Source of the DNA: JAAYAN01 sp964437215
GTDB taxonomy: Bacteria > Bacteroidota > Ignavibacteria > Ignavibacteriales > Melioribacteraceae
Assembly: GCA_964437215.1 (NCBI GenBank)
Contig: CAYTFZ010000007.1
Span: forward strand, 1 to 56,963
Direction: 5' to 3'
DNA: 56,963 bases
Below, in pieces: positions 34,190 through 42,866 of the stretch. A program made the position numbers and the translations under genes. The notes below the pieces were generated by a model. That model saw only the letters and a program-made list of their open reading frames with translations. It had not been told where the DNA came from and ran no database searches. Positions within the stretch are counted from its first letter, which is position 1. Each line of letters starts with the position of its first letter.

Positions 34190-34541
34190 AATGTTACTCG
34201 TGTTTTCTGAAATATTATTTCAATACCTAACAATAAGTATTACCTTTATTAATATTCGAAAAATGCTAAAAAAATTAAACCTAAATTTATGAAAAAAACT
34301 TATTCTAAAACACTTTTAATGTTGATTTACATTTTTTTTTCTATGTCATAAATCAATTGCTTAACAGTTTATCAATTTGCTTAATCAATTGTTGATTTAT
34401 TTTTTTTAATTCAAAAAAATATTAACACCTTTAACAATAAATAATTTACGTACTAAAAGCAATGTTACAATAACCTCATTATTAAACAAGTGACGATAAT
34501 CATAATCAGCCAACTTACTGTGATTCTTTAAGATATTGTAT
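34190..34541. other. AT-rich intergenic region with short direct repeats, 352 bases
   Basis: No ORF of note. It holds repeated TCAATTGCTTAA (34353-34364) and TCAATTTGCTTAA (34372-34384), followed by ATCAATTGTTGATTT, with another TTGATTT at 34322. It probably contains the promoter of the acidic STAS gene; no TAnnTTTG box on the minus strand was recognised. Confidence 0.5.
34353..34396. repeat. Cluster of TCAATTG-type direct and inverted repeats
   Basis: Two near-identical 12-13 bp direct repeats start 19 bases apart, with a flanking TCAATTGTTGA inverted element. Spacing of about two helical turns would suit cooperative regulator binding upstream of the acidic STAS gene; this is inference only. 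Confidence 0.35.
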
Positions 34542-35450
34542 TTATCTGTCAAGTAATAGTTTTTCAGGGTCTATTATTATTATCAGTTCTTCGTCAAGTT
34601 TAGCAACCCCTGTTATATATTCTGTTTTAACATTAACCGTAAACTCATTTGGAGATGATATTATTGAACTGTTTATCCTAATTACTTCCCGAACTTCATC
34701 AACAATAAATCCTATAGACATTTCTTCAATTTCTATAATTATAATTCTGGTTCTATTGTCCTTTTGTTTTGTTGGCATACCTATTTTTATTCTTAAATTT
34801 ACAACCGGCAGAACTGCTCCTCGTAAATTTATTACACCTTCAATATATTTTGGTGCGTTAGGAACCCTTGTAATTTCGGACATACGGTTTATTTCTTGTA
34901 TCTTGTCAATAGCAACACCATAATGTTCATCTCCAAGAATAAAACCGACTATTTGTATTTCTTCGTCTTTAATTTTTTTTTCAGATTCGCTGGCTTTTTC
35001 GTTATTGATCTGCTTAGCTGCTTTTACTTCCGGGTCGGTTGATTTGGGAATTACTTCCTCAACTTGTTTATCAGTTTGAGCAATCGGTATTTTCGCCTTT
35101 GGTATCGTATTTTCCAGGGATTCTATTGTATTCTGATCATCTTCATAATCAACTGCATCTTCTATTTCTCCAGCTTTTTCTATTATTCCTGCTTCCAATT
35201 CTGCCAGTAATTTTTTCCGTAATATTTCAGCAGGGTCTTCAGAAGGTTTATAAGAAATAATTTCTATGTTTTCTTGTTCATTTATTTTAGTTACTTCAGA
35301 AAGATTTTCATTTTCTGTAACTTCTTCCTCAACTTCAAATACTTTTTCAGATTCATCTATTTTAGAACCTTCCGCCTTATCAGCTTCTTTATTTTCATCC
35401 TTATTAGAAGCTTGTTTTTGCATCTCCCGCAGTTTAAGAATATTTATCAT
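34542..35450 (-). CDS. CheW-domain protein with acidic N-terminal extension
   Basis: 302 residues. Residues 1-160 are Glu/Lys/Asn-rich and low complexity, with one helical patch (DPAEILRKKLLAELEAGIIE). The CheW domain at about 162-302 shows IQIVGFILGDEHYGVAIDKI, MSEITRVPNAPKYIEGVINL and RGAVLPVVNLRIKIG, the SH3-like receptor/CheA coupling fold. CheW normally links chemoreceptors to CheA; here there is no receptor, CheA or CheY nearby. The acidic tail resembles that of the downstream STAS protein in composition, suggesting a shared localisation or partner. It begins 2 bases after the ExeA-like gene. Confidence 0.88.
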   Translation of the reverse strand: MINILKLREMQKQASNKDENKEADKAEGSKIDESEKVFEVEEEVTENENLSEVTKINEQENIEIISYKPSEDPAEILRKKLLAELEAGIIEKAGEIEDAVDYEDDQNTIESLENTIPKAKIPIAQTDKQVEEVIPKSTDPEVKAAKQINNEKASESEKKIKDEEIQIVGFILGDEHYGVAIDKIQEINRMSEITRVPNAPKYIEGVINLRGAVLPVVNLRIKIGMPTKQKDNRTRIIIIEIEEMSIGFIVDEVREVIRINSSIISSPNEFTVNVKTEYITGVAKLDEELIIIIDPEKLLLDR

Positions 35451-35452
35451 TT

Positions 35453-36286
35453 TTATTCTTCCTTATTAAGCTGGTCCTGAAAATATAAAATTGATTGGGC
35501 CGCCTGTTTAACAATATCTTTATTTACTTTTTTCATTTCTTTCGACATTGCCGCCATCATTGCAAAAGAAGCAAGATGATTAGCCGGACGCGGATATCCT
35601 TTTGTAAGTTTATGAATATAATTGCACGCTTCCTTTTCAAATATTTTTCCGTCATTGCCTCCGGCAACTTTTAACCTGTGAATCAGATAATTTTCCAATT
35701 CATCTTCACTTAATGCTTCGAGATTTATTGTAAATCGTATTCTCTGCAAAAATGCCCTGTAATGCTTTCTTTTCAATTTGGTTGCTAATTCCGGCTGTCC
35801 TAATAAAATTATTGAAAGAAGATTGGAATCATCAGTCTGGTAATTGCTTAAAAGGCGTAATTCCTCAAAAACTTTTGATCCCGGAATTGACTGTGCTTCA
35901 TCTATAATTACAATCGGAAATTTTTTATCGAGATATAATTCTACAAGTCCTTCGTGCAATGCAGATATAACCGCAGATTTTGTTTTAGGCGCTTCGGCTT
36001 CGAATAACTGAGTATAAATCTCCCGTAATAGCTGAGTAACTGATAGCGTCGGATTAATTATCCACGCTATTTTATATTCATCATTTTTCACTAAATCTAT
36101 AATATACCGGCTGATCACTGTCTTACCCGAACCGACTTCACCTATTATTAAACCAAATTCGCGCTGCTCGAGTGCCATTTTCATCCATTCTATTGCCATA
36201 GAATGAGGTGTGCTTAAAAATAAATAACGAGGATCGGGCGTTATTCCAAAAGGATTTTCTTTAAGTCCGAAGTATTGCCAATACAT
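35453..36286 (-). CDS. ExeA/MshM-like AAA+ ATPase
   Basis: 277 residues. It starts MYWQYFGLKENPFGITPDPRY, the standard ExeA/GspA opening, with Walker A GEVGSGKT (49-56), Walker B IVIIDEAQSI (Asp129-Glu130), a sensor-1-like LLSIILLGQPEL and a winged C-terminal part. The peptidoglycan-binding domain and TM segment of full ExeA are absent, so this is the cytoplasmic ATPase alone, as in MshM. Relatives assist secretin or type IV pilus assembly. No secretin or pilin gene is in the window. It is the first gene of the minus-strand module with CheW and STAS proteins. Confidence 0.85.
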   Translation of the reverse strand: MYWQYFGLKENPFGITPDPRYLFLSTPHSMAIEWMKMALEQREFGLIIGEVGSGKTVISRYIIDLVKNDEYKIAWIINPTLSVTQLLREIYTQLFEAEAPKTKSAVISALHEGLVELYLDKKFPIVIIDEAQSIPGSKVFEELRLLSNYQTDDSNLLSIILLGQPELATKLKRKHYRAFLQRIRFTINLEALSEDELENYLIHRLKVAGGNDGKIFEKEACNYIHKLTKGYPRPANHLASFAMMAAMSKEMKKVNKDIVKQAAQSILYFQDQLNKEE

Positions 36287-36417
36287 ATTTTACTCGATTA
36301 TTTAAAGGTTTTTATTTCAAATCAAATTCAATGCCTATAATCGTACGAAAAATTTTTTTTTAAATAAATACAGTTCGGCTTATATTAACGTCATAAAATA
36401 ATCAAATAACAGTTAAT

Positions 36418-38583
36418 TTGAAAACAGTTTTTATTATACCGCCATTTTCGCAGATTAATACGGTTTATCCTTCAGTAACTTTTCTTTCGGGTTTTTTGCA
36501 AACCGAAGGATACGAATCATATTGCTGCGATCTTTCTTTAAACGTTACCCTCTCATTATTTTCTTCGCAGGGGTTGAAAAGGATTTTCAAAGAAGCCGAA
36601 AATTCGAAAATTTTATCCGATGATGATAAAAGAATTTTACAGCTGAGCGGAAAATATATTTCCGTAATTGACTCGGTAATCACCTTTATGCAAGGTAAAA
36701 ACCGCAATTTTGCTTATCGTTTGATTCAGGATAATTTTCTGCCTCAGGGTCCTGCTTTTTCGGAAAGTATAAACGAAGGTTTTTTTTTCGGAAGCTTTTC
36801 GCAGGAAGAAAAAGCTAAATTTTACTGTTCCAAATTGCTTGAAGATCTTTCAAGATTTATTCAAAGTACAATAAATCCTCATTTCGGATTAAGCAGGTAT
36901 GCAGAAAAAATTGCTGTAAGCGCTCCGGAATTCCATCCCTTTGAAGAATATCTTTCGAGTAAAAAAAATATTTTGGATTTAATTATTGAAGAGGAGACCG
37001 AAAAAATTATTGCGAAATTCAAACCTGATATTTTGGGATATTCAATTCCTTTTCCGGGCAATTTACTTGGGGCTCTTGTCTCTTCAAATTGGGTTAGAAC
37101 AAACTTTCCGGAAATTAAAATTATTTATGGAGGCGGTTATATAAATACTGAATTAAGAAGTTTGAAAGATACAGGTATTTTCAGATATACCGATTTTATT
37201 ACGTACGACGACGGTGAAATTCCTGCAAAAAGAATTATTCAATTTCTGTCAGGGAAAATCAAGAAAAATGAACTTGTAAGAACAGCTGTGGCTGAAGGCG
37301 GGAAAGTAAAATATATAAATCAGGACAGCACTGAAAATGTTAGATTTAATGATTTGCCGAATCCTTCGATAAAAGGTTTGGAGCCGGATAAATACATTTC
37401 GGTAACCGAAATTTTAAATCCGATGCTGAATTTATGGACTGACGGTTATTCGAATAAATTAGCTGCTGCTCATGGTTGCTATTGGCATAAATGTAATTTT
37501 TGCGATGTTTCACTCGATTACATAAACAGGTACGATTGCGCCGACGCTGCAACCATAGCAGACCGGATGGAAATAATGATGAAAGAATCCGGGAGCAATA
37601 CTTTCCATTTTACCGACGAAGCTGCACCGCCGGCTTTATTGAAAGCTCTTTCTTTTGAGATACTTAAAAGAAAACTTACCGTAAGCTGGTGGGGAAATAT
37701 CAGGTTTGAAAAATACTTTGATTACGATCTTTGCCGGCTTTTAGCAGAGTCGGGTTGCATTGCAGTGAGTGGCGGACTGGAAATTGCGGATGACAGAATT
37801 CTTAAACTTATAAATAAAGGCGTAACAACCTTACAAGTTGCCGAAAGCTGCAACAATTTCAGAAAGGCCGGTATTTTTGTGCACGCATACCTGATGTACG
37901 GATTTCCAGGACAAACCGACAAAGACACAATTAATAGTCTGGAATTAGTAAGACAATTTTTTGAACTTGATATTATAAACTCTGCATTCTGGCATCGCTT
38001 TGCTTTAACAATTAACAGTCCGGTAGCAAAAAATCCCGAAAAATTTAATATTAAAATCACATCGGGACTTAACAATCCGTTTGCAAACAACGAACTTTCA
38101 TTTACTGATCTTTCCGGTAACAATCCCGCTGTTTTTTCAAAAGGACTCAACAAATCACTTTATAATTATCTTCACAAAAATTTAATAAACGAAGATCTGA
38201 AAATCTGGTTCGATTTTCCTGTTCCTAAAACAGATATACCCAAAAATTATGTAAAAAATCATTTAAAAAATTGCAAACCGAAAAATCCGCAAAATGCAAA
38301 ATGTGTCTGGTCAGGTTCAATCCCCGAAATTGTTAAAACTAATTCGGTAAATGCAAAAGTCACAGTACATTCTTCGGCATCGATAGGCGAGTGGAAAACA
38401 AATTATGCAACAGCATTATGGATTAAAAATCTTGCTGAAAAATCAATTATAAAAGAATCCGGTGAATTACCATTATTCAGTGAATTCATTGACATTTTTC
38501 CGGGTGGTGAAATAGAATTTAAACCGTTTAGCCAGAAAAATATCTGGAAAGAAATACGCGATAATTTTTTAATTTTTGTTTAG
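36418..38583 (+). CDS. B12-binding-like radical SAM protein with Cx4Cx2C motif
   Basis: 721 residues from a TTG start; the next in-frame Met is at about residue 91, so TTG is preferred. Residues 1-340 contain a B12-binding-type Rossmann region (IIPPFSQINTVYPSVTFLSG; PDILGYSIPFPGNLLGALVS; IKIIYGGGYINTELRSL). The radical SAM core follows, with AAHGCYWHKCNFCDVS: Cys354, Cys359 and Cys362, that is Cx4Cx2C, not the usual Cx3Cx2C. GGLEIADDRILKLINKGV and YLMYGFPGQTD are family-typical. A His where cobalamin is ligated (DxHxxG) was not found, so B12 use is doubtful. The substrate is unknown. Its stop overlaps the convergent nadA stop. Confidence 0.82.
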   Translation: MKTVFIIPPFSQINTVYPSVTFLSGFLQTEGYESYCCDLSLNVTLSLFSSQGLKRIFKEAENSKILSDDDKRILQLSGKYISVIDSVITFMQGKNRNFAYRLIQDNFLPQGPAFSESINEGFFFGSFSQEEKAKFYCSKLLEDLSRFIQSTINPHFGLSRYAEKIAVSAPEFHPFEEYLSSKKNILDLIIEEETEKIIAKFKPDILGYSIPFPGNLLGALVSSNWVRTNFPEIKIIYGGGYINTELRSLKDTGIFRYTDFITYDDGEIPAKRIIQFLSGKIKKNELVRTAVAEGGKVKYINQDSTENVRFNDLPNPSIKGLEPDKYISVTEILNPMLNLWTDGYSNKLAAAHGCYWHKCNFCDVSLDYINRYDCADAATIADRMEIMMKESGSNTFHFTDEAAPPALLKALSFEILKRKLTVSWWGNIRFEKYFDYDLCRLLAESGCIAVSGGLEIADDRILKLINKGVTTLQVAESCNNFRKAGIFVHAYLMYGFPGQTDKDTINSLELVRQFFELDIINSAFWHRFALTINSPVAKNPEKFNIKITSGLNNPFANNELSFTDLSGNNPAVFSKGLNKSLYNYLHKNLINEDLKIWFDFPVPKTDIPKNYVKNHLKNCKPKNPQNAKCVWSGSIPEIVKTNSVNAKVTVHSSASIGEWKTNYATALWIKNLAEKSIIKESGELPLFSEFIDIFPGGEIEFKPFSQKNIWKEIRDNFLIFV

Positions 38584-39518
38584 CTTACTGAAAGCATTCT
38601 TTCAATAGAAATACGGGCTTTATCTGCAATATTTTCAGGGACTTTCACTTCGAACTCGTCATTCTGCAGCGAATTGTAAAGCTTTTCCAGCGTTATCATT
38701 TTCATATATTCGCAAACAGAATTTTCGCTTGCAGGATAAAAAGATTTTGATGGGTTTTCCTTTTTCATCCGGTGCAAAATACCTACTTCGGTAGCAATTA
38801 AAAATTCATTTGAATCAGATTCATTAGTATATCGGAGCATTCCTTCGGTAGAAAATATTTTCAAATTCTTGCAATCGGAATAGACAAGCGATTTCAACAT
38901 ACACGACGAAGAACAACCGCATTCCGGATGTATCAACACTTCGGCATCGGGATATTTTTTCTGAGCTTCACCAAGCTCCAGCTCGCCTATTTTTTCGTGA
39001 ACGTGGCAAAACCCGTTCCAAAGGACAATATCTCTTCCGGTAACAGCTTTCACATAATTGCCTAAAAATTTATCGGGCAGAAAAAGGATTTTTTTATCTG
39101 AAGGAATTGACTCGACAACTTTAACAGCGTTCGAACTTGTACAGCAGTAATCAGTTTCGGCTTTAACTTCTGCAGTTGTGTTTATGTAAGAAACAACTAC
39201 CGCGCCGGGATTCTCTTCTTTCCATTTTATTAATTGTGCTGCATTTATTGTATCGGCAAGCGAACAGCCGGCTTCTGTATCAGGGATTAAAACTCTTTTA
39301 TCAGGCGAAATAATAGAAGCTGTTTCAGCCATAAAATGAACTCCGCAAAAAACAATAACATCGGCTTCCGTTTTTGCTGCCATTTGAGATAATCCCAGCG
39401 AATCGCCTACAAAATCGGCAATATCCTGTATTTCGGGTATTTGATAATTGTGTGCAAGAATTACTGCATTTCTATTTTTTTTCAATCTGTTTATTCGATC
39501 AACAATATTCAAATCCAA
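38580..39518 (-). CDS. nadA: Quinolinate synthase A
   Basis: 312 residues, the usual length for the short form. IVFCGVHFMAETASII, IPDTEAGCSLADTIN, VSYINTTAEVKAETDYCCTS, VLIHPECGCSSSCM and NSVCEYMKMITLEKLYNSL give the three cysteines expected to hold the 4Fe-4S cluster. It condenses iminoaspartate with dihydroxyacetone phosphate to quinolinate in the cytoplasm. It is the last gene of the operon, 84 bases after nadC. Its end overlaps the convergent radical SAM gene. Confidence 0.97.
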   Translation of the reverse strand: MDLNIVDRINRLKKNRNAVILAHNYQIPEIQDIADFVGDSLGLSQMAAKTEADVIVFCGVHFMAETASIISPDKRVLIPDTEAGCSLADTINAAQLIKWKEENPGAVVVSYINTTAEVKAETDYCCTSSNAVKVVESIPSDKKILFLPDKFLGNYVKAVTGRDIVLWNGFCHVHEKIGELELGEAQKKYPDAEVLIHPECGCSSSCMLKSLVYSDCKNLKIFSTEGMLRYTNESDSNEFLIATEVGILHRMKKENPSKSFYPASENSVCEYMKMITLEKLYNSLQNDEFEVKVPENIADKARISIERMLSVS

Positions 39519-39602
39519 TTTCCTTTAATTTTAGTTACAAATTTAATGAATGAAATTTTAATTTTTCCGGTCAATAAATTTTTCCTGAAAAGTTAAAGTA
39601 TA

Positions 39603-40454
39603 TCATTTTATATACTGCCCTATATCCAAAGCTTTAACCGAATGAGTTAAAGAACCGATTGAAATATAATCAACTCCGGCAGCGGCAACTTCGCGTACTC
39701 TTTCAAGCGTCATATTACCCGATGCTTCCAAAGGTATTTTTCCGCCGGCAATTTTTACTGCTTTAATGGTTGTTGCTATATCCATATTATCCAGCATTAT
39801 AATATCAACATTACAATTTAAAGCTTCTTCAACTTCATTAAGATTAGAAGTCTCTACTTCTATTTTTAGTTTTTTGGGCATTGATTTTCGAACCTGTTCA
39901 ACAGCTTTTGTAATTCCTCCGGCTATTTTTATATGATTATCTTTAAGCATTATCATATCAAAAAGTCCGATACGATGATTTGTGCCTCCGCCTGCTTTTA
40001 CGGAATACTTGTCAAGAAGCCGTAAGCCTGGGACAGTTTTACGGGTATCCAGAATTTTTGTTTTATAAGGTTTAACAGCTTCAACAAATTGCGAAGTTTG
40101 AGTTGCTATGCCCGACATTCGCTGCAAAAAATTAAGAGCAGTTCTTTCGCCTGTTAAAATTGCACGGAATGAACCTTTCATTTCGGCAATTATCTGTCCG
40201 TTTTTTACTGTATCTCCGTCATTGCAATTTTGAATCCATTCAAAATTCTCATTAAGTTTTTTAAAAACCCGCTCGGCTACTTTTAGTCCGGCAATAATTC
40301 CTTCATCCTTTGCTTTAAGATAAGCCGAATTAATTTTTTCACCCGGTATTATAAGGTTTGTTGAATAATCACTTTCGCCGACATCTTCTTTCAATGCGGC
40401 ATCAATTATACGGTCAATTTCATCAAGCTTCAAATCGGTTTCTGTTAATCCCAT
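39603..40454 (-). CDS. nadC: Nicotinate-nucleotide pyrophosphorylase (carboxylating)
   Basis: 283 residues. TALNFLQRMSGIATQTSQFV, ILDTRKTVPGLRLLDKYSVK, AGGGTNHRIGLFDMIMLKDN and the late IEVETSNLNEVEEAL, IMLDNMD and LEASGNMTLERVREVAAAGV are all diagnostic of the quinolinate phosphoribosyltransferase barrel. It converts quinolinate and PRPP to nicotinate mononucleotide, CO2 and PPi. It lies 2 bases after nadB and before nadA. Confidence 0.97.
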   Translation of the reverse strand: MGLTETDLKLDEIDRIIDAALKEDVGESDYSTNLIIPGEKINSAYLKAKDEGIIAGLKVAERVFKKLNENFEWIQNCNDGDTVKNGQIIAEMKGSFRAILTGERTALNFLQRMSGIATQTSQFVEAVKPYKTKILDTRKTVPGLRLLDKYSVKAGGGTNHRIGLFDMIMLKDNHIKIAGGITKAVEQVRKSMPKKLKIEVETSNLNEVEEALNCNVDIIMLDNMDIATTIKAVKIAGGKIPLEASGNMTLERVREVAAAGVDYISIGSLTHSVKALDIGQYIK

Positions 40455-40456
40455 AT

Positions 40457-42031
40457 TTAACCCTTATATCTGGTTATTTTAAAATCTTTACTCACTACGA
40501 CCTCCGAAAGTTCATTTTCCTTTTCTTCCGGAAAATCTTCACGGAAATGGCAGCCCCGGCTTTCTTTTCTTTCTAATGCCGAAAGAACCATAATTTTTAT
40601 CAAATTTACATGATTAATCAAATTAATCGAAAAATATTCTGATGGAATAAATTCAATTTTTTCTTCAATTAGTTTTATTTGTTCTAATAATTTCTGCATT
40701 CCTTCATAATTTCTTACAATACCCAGATATTTATCAAGCAGCATTGAAGTGGTTTGTTTTACTTGAAAAAATGTTTGTCTCATTTCGGGATTAATAAACA
40801 TTTTTTCATCATTTAACTCCAAGTCGTAATTATTCCCTGAACCTGCTATATTTTTGCTTTTTTCAACTGCTCTGTTCGAAAAAACGAGACATTCCAAAAG
40901 CGAATTACTTGCCAGTCTGTTTGCCCCGTGAACGCCGGTTGAAGAACACTCGCCGCAGGCAAAAAGTCCCTTTATATTTGTCTGCGCATAATAATCTGTT
41001 TTTATACCCCCGATGGAATAGTGAGCTGCCGGTGCAACAGGCAAAGGTTCTTTTGTAAAATCGACACCCATTCCTATTGCTTCTTGGTAAATATTTTTGA
41101 ATCTGATTTTGGTAATATTTCCATCCAGATACTGAAGATTAAGATTTACAAAACCTGTATCATCTTCATTCATCTTAGAGAAAATCTCTTTTGACACAAC
41201 ATCTCTGGGAGCAAGATCTGCAAGCGGATGTACTTTTTGCATAAATCTATTACCGTTTTTATCAGTTAAAAAAGCTCCTTCGCCTCGAACAGCTTCGCTA
41301 ATAAGAAAAGTTTTTCCGTTTGCCGAAGAAAATGCTGTTGGATGAAACTGCGTAAATTCCATTCCCGAAAGATTGCATCCGGCGTTATATGCTAAAATTA
41401 TTGCATCTCCTGTAGCAGTATCGGGATTTGTATTCCGCTTAAAAAGTCCGCTGTACCCGCCTCCGGCAAGAATTGTCGAATCTGAGCTAAATAAAATGTT
41501 TTCCCCCGTTAGCAGATTTATTGCAAAACAACCTTTACAACTATTGTTTTGTGTTATAAGTTTATATGCAAAATAATTGGGAAAAACCGATATATTTATA
41601 TTTCCGGAAATTTTACCCATCAAAAATTCAACAAAAGCTTTGCCGGTTGAATTTCCTTGCGCGTGCAAAATTCTCTTAAAAGAGTGTCCCCCTTCAAGTC
41701 CGAGGGAAAGATTCCCTTCCGTCTGATCAAATTGCATCCCTTCTTCAATAATATCTTTAATAATCTGCTGCCCTTCCTCAATTAGAATTTTTACAGCTTG
41801 TTTGTCGCACAAATCTCTGCCCGCAACCAAAGTATCATTAATGTGGCTGGAAAAATCATCATTCGGATCGATAACGCAGGCAATGCCTCCTTGCGCATAA
41901 AATGAATTACTTTCGGTAACAGAAGATTTTGTAATTATGGCAACTTTGCCATATTTAGAAGCTTTATAAGCCGTAAAAAGCCCTGCTAATCCGCTGCCAA
42001 TTACTATATAATCAAAATTCTTTTTTTCCAA
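40457..42031 (-). CDS. nadB: L-aspartate oxidase
   Basis: 524 residues. The FAD-binding GSGLAGLFTA opens the protein. ITKSSVTESNSFYAQGGIAC, AILILEGGHS-type FAD loop LSLGLEGGHSFKRILHAQGN, GMEFTQFHPTAFS, EAVRGEGAFL and APAAHYSIGGIKTDYYAQTN are those of NadB, followed by the helical fumarate-reductase-like C-terminal domain. It oxidises aspartate to iminoaspartate, the substrate of NadA. It is the first NAD gene of the operon and begins 14 bases after a small lipoprotein gene. Confidence 0.97.
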   Translation of the reverse strand: MEKKNFDYIVIGSGLAGLFTAYKASKYGKVAIITKSSVTESNSFYAQGGIACVIDPNDDFSSHINDTLVAGRDLCDKQAVKILIEEGQQIIKDIIEEGMQFDQTEGNLSLGLEGGHSFKRILHAQGNSTGKAFVEFLMGKISGNINISVFPNYFAYKLITQNNSCKGCFAINLLTGENILFSSDSTILAGGGYSGLFKRNTNPDTATGDAIILAYNAGCNLSGMEFTQFHPTAFSSANGKTFLISEAVRGEGAFLTDKNGNRFMQKVHPLADLAPRDVVSKEIFSKMNEDDTGFVNLNLQYLDGNITKIRFKNIYQEAIGMGVDFTKEPLPVAPAAHYSIGGIKTDYYAQTNIKGLFACGECSSTGVHGANRLASNSLLECLVFSNRAVEKSKNIAGSGNNYDLELNDEKMFINPEMRQTFFQVKQTTSMLLDKYLGIVRNYEGMQKLLEQIKLIEEKIEFIPSEYFSINLINHVNLIKIMVLSALERKESRGCHFREDFPEEKENELSEVVVSKDFKITRYKG

Positions 42032-42045
42032 TTTATAATGATGCC

Positions 42046-42648
42046 TTAATATTTATTTTCGCCGCAATCTATAAAAGGGATACAAGGTTTTTCACCAAAT
42101 GATTCCGAAATTAGATTAAATTTAGAATCGAAAGCTTTTATCAATGTACCCTCTTTTGTTTTTATATAAACAATTACAGGAGCAATGTGATCGATCCTTT
42201 CTGAAGTATCATCAGGAATAACAAGCAGATTTCCTGAAGTATCGCTGAAAAACTCAATGGTAATTTTCGGACTGCTGTAAACAATTTCCTTTGACCAGTA
42301 ACCAAGTTTGTTTTCGAGAGTTTTTCTGTACTGTTTATCATAATATTTTATTAATTTAACCTTACCTTCATCTGAATAACTAAAAACAGTTACAGCCGGA
42401 ATATTTAACTCATCAGTCAGTTTATTTTGGGAATCATATCTTTCAACTTTAACAAGTTTGTTTTTTTTATAATATTCTTTTTCATAAAAATTTCCGGTAA
42501 TTTCCTCCGGGGGCACACCTGTTTTTACAACTCTGTTTATAGAATTATGCGGTATTATAATGTTATAGCAAATATCACTTTCTTCTTTTTCAGGCACAGA
42601 TTTTGTACATGCTAAAAGGATTATTAAGATAAAGGAAATGTATTTCAT
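42046..42648 (-). CDS. Hypothetical lipoprotein preceding nadB
   Basis: 200 residues, not recognised. The signal peptide ends in lipobox ILLAC (Cys14), so it is lipid-anchored. The mature part is rich in Tyr and Lys with short repeated strands (FYEKEYYKKNKLVKVERYDS, FSYSDEGKVKLIKYYDKQYR), as in antitoxin/MORN-like YD-type beta-meander domains. It lies 14 bases upstream of nadB in the same direction and is presumably co-transcribed, but no role in NAD synthesis is suggested by the sequence. Three Cys residues near the C-terminus could form a disulfide. Confidence 0.6.
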   Translation of the reverse strand: MKYISFILIILLACTKSVPEKEESDICYNIIIPHNSINRVVKTGVPPEEITGNFYEKEYYKKNKLVKVERYDSQNKLTDELNIPAVTVFSYSDEGKVKLIKYYDKQYRKTLENKLGYWSKEIVYSSPKITIEFFSDTSGNLLVIPDDTSERIDHIAPVIVYIKTKEGTLIKAFDSKFNLISESFGEKPCIPFIDCGENKY

Positions 42649-42866
42649 TGTAAATTCTCTTAAATTTTAACTGTAAAACTACTAAATTATGAGAATATAA
42701 GTCAGGATTTGTTAAATAATTTCTTTTTAACTTAGTTAGAAATATTGTGCTGCCAATCATAACATTTTATGTATTTTTTCTTTTGGAGCAATCTGTTTTA
42801 AAGAATTTGCTTAATTTTTGCAACGATAAAAAATATTTTGAACAATAATAACAGGGAAAAAGCAGT

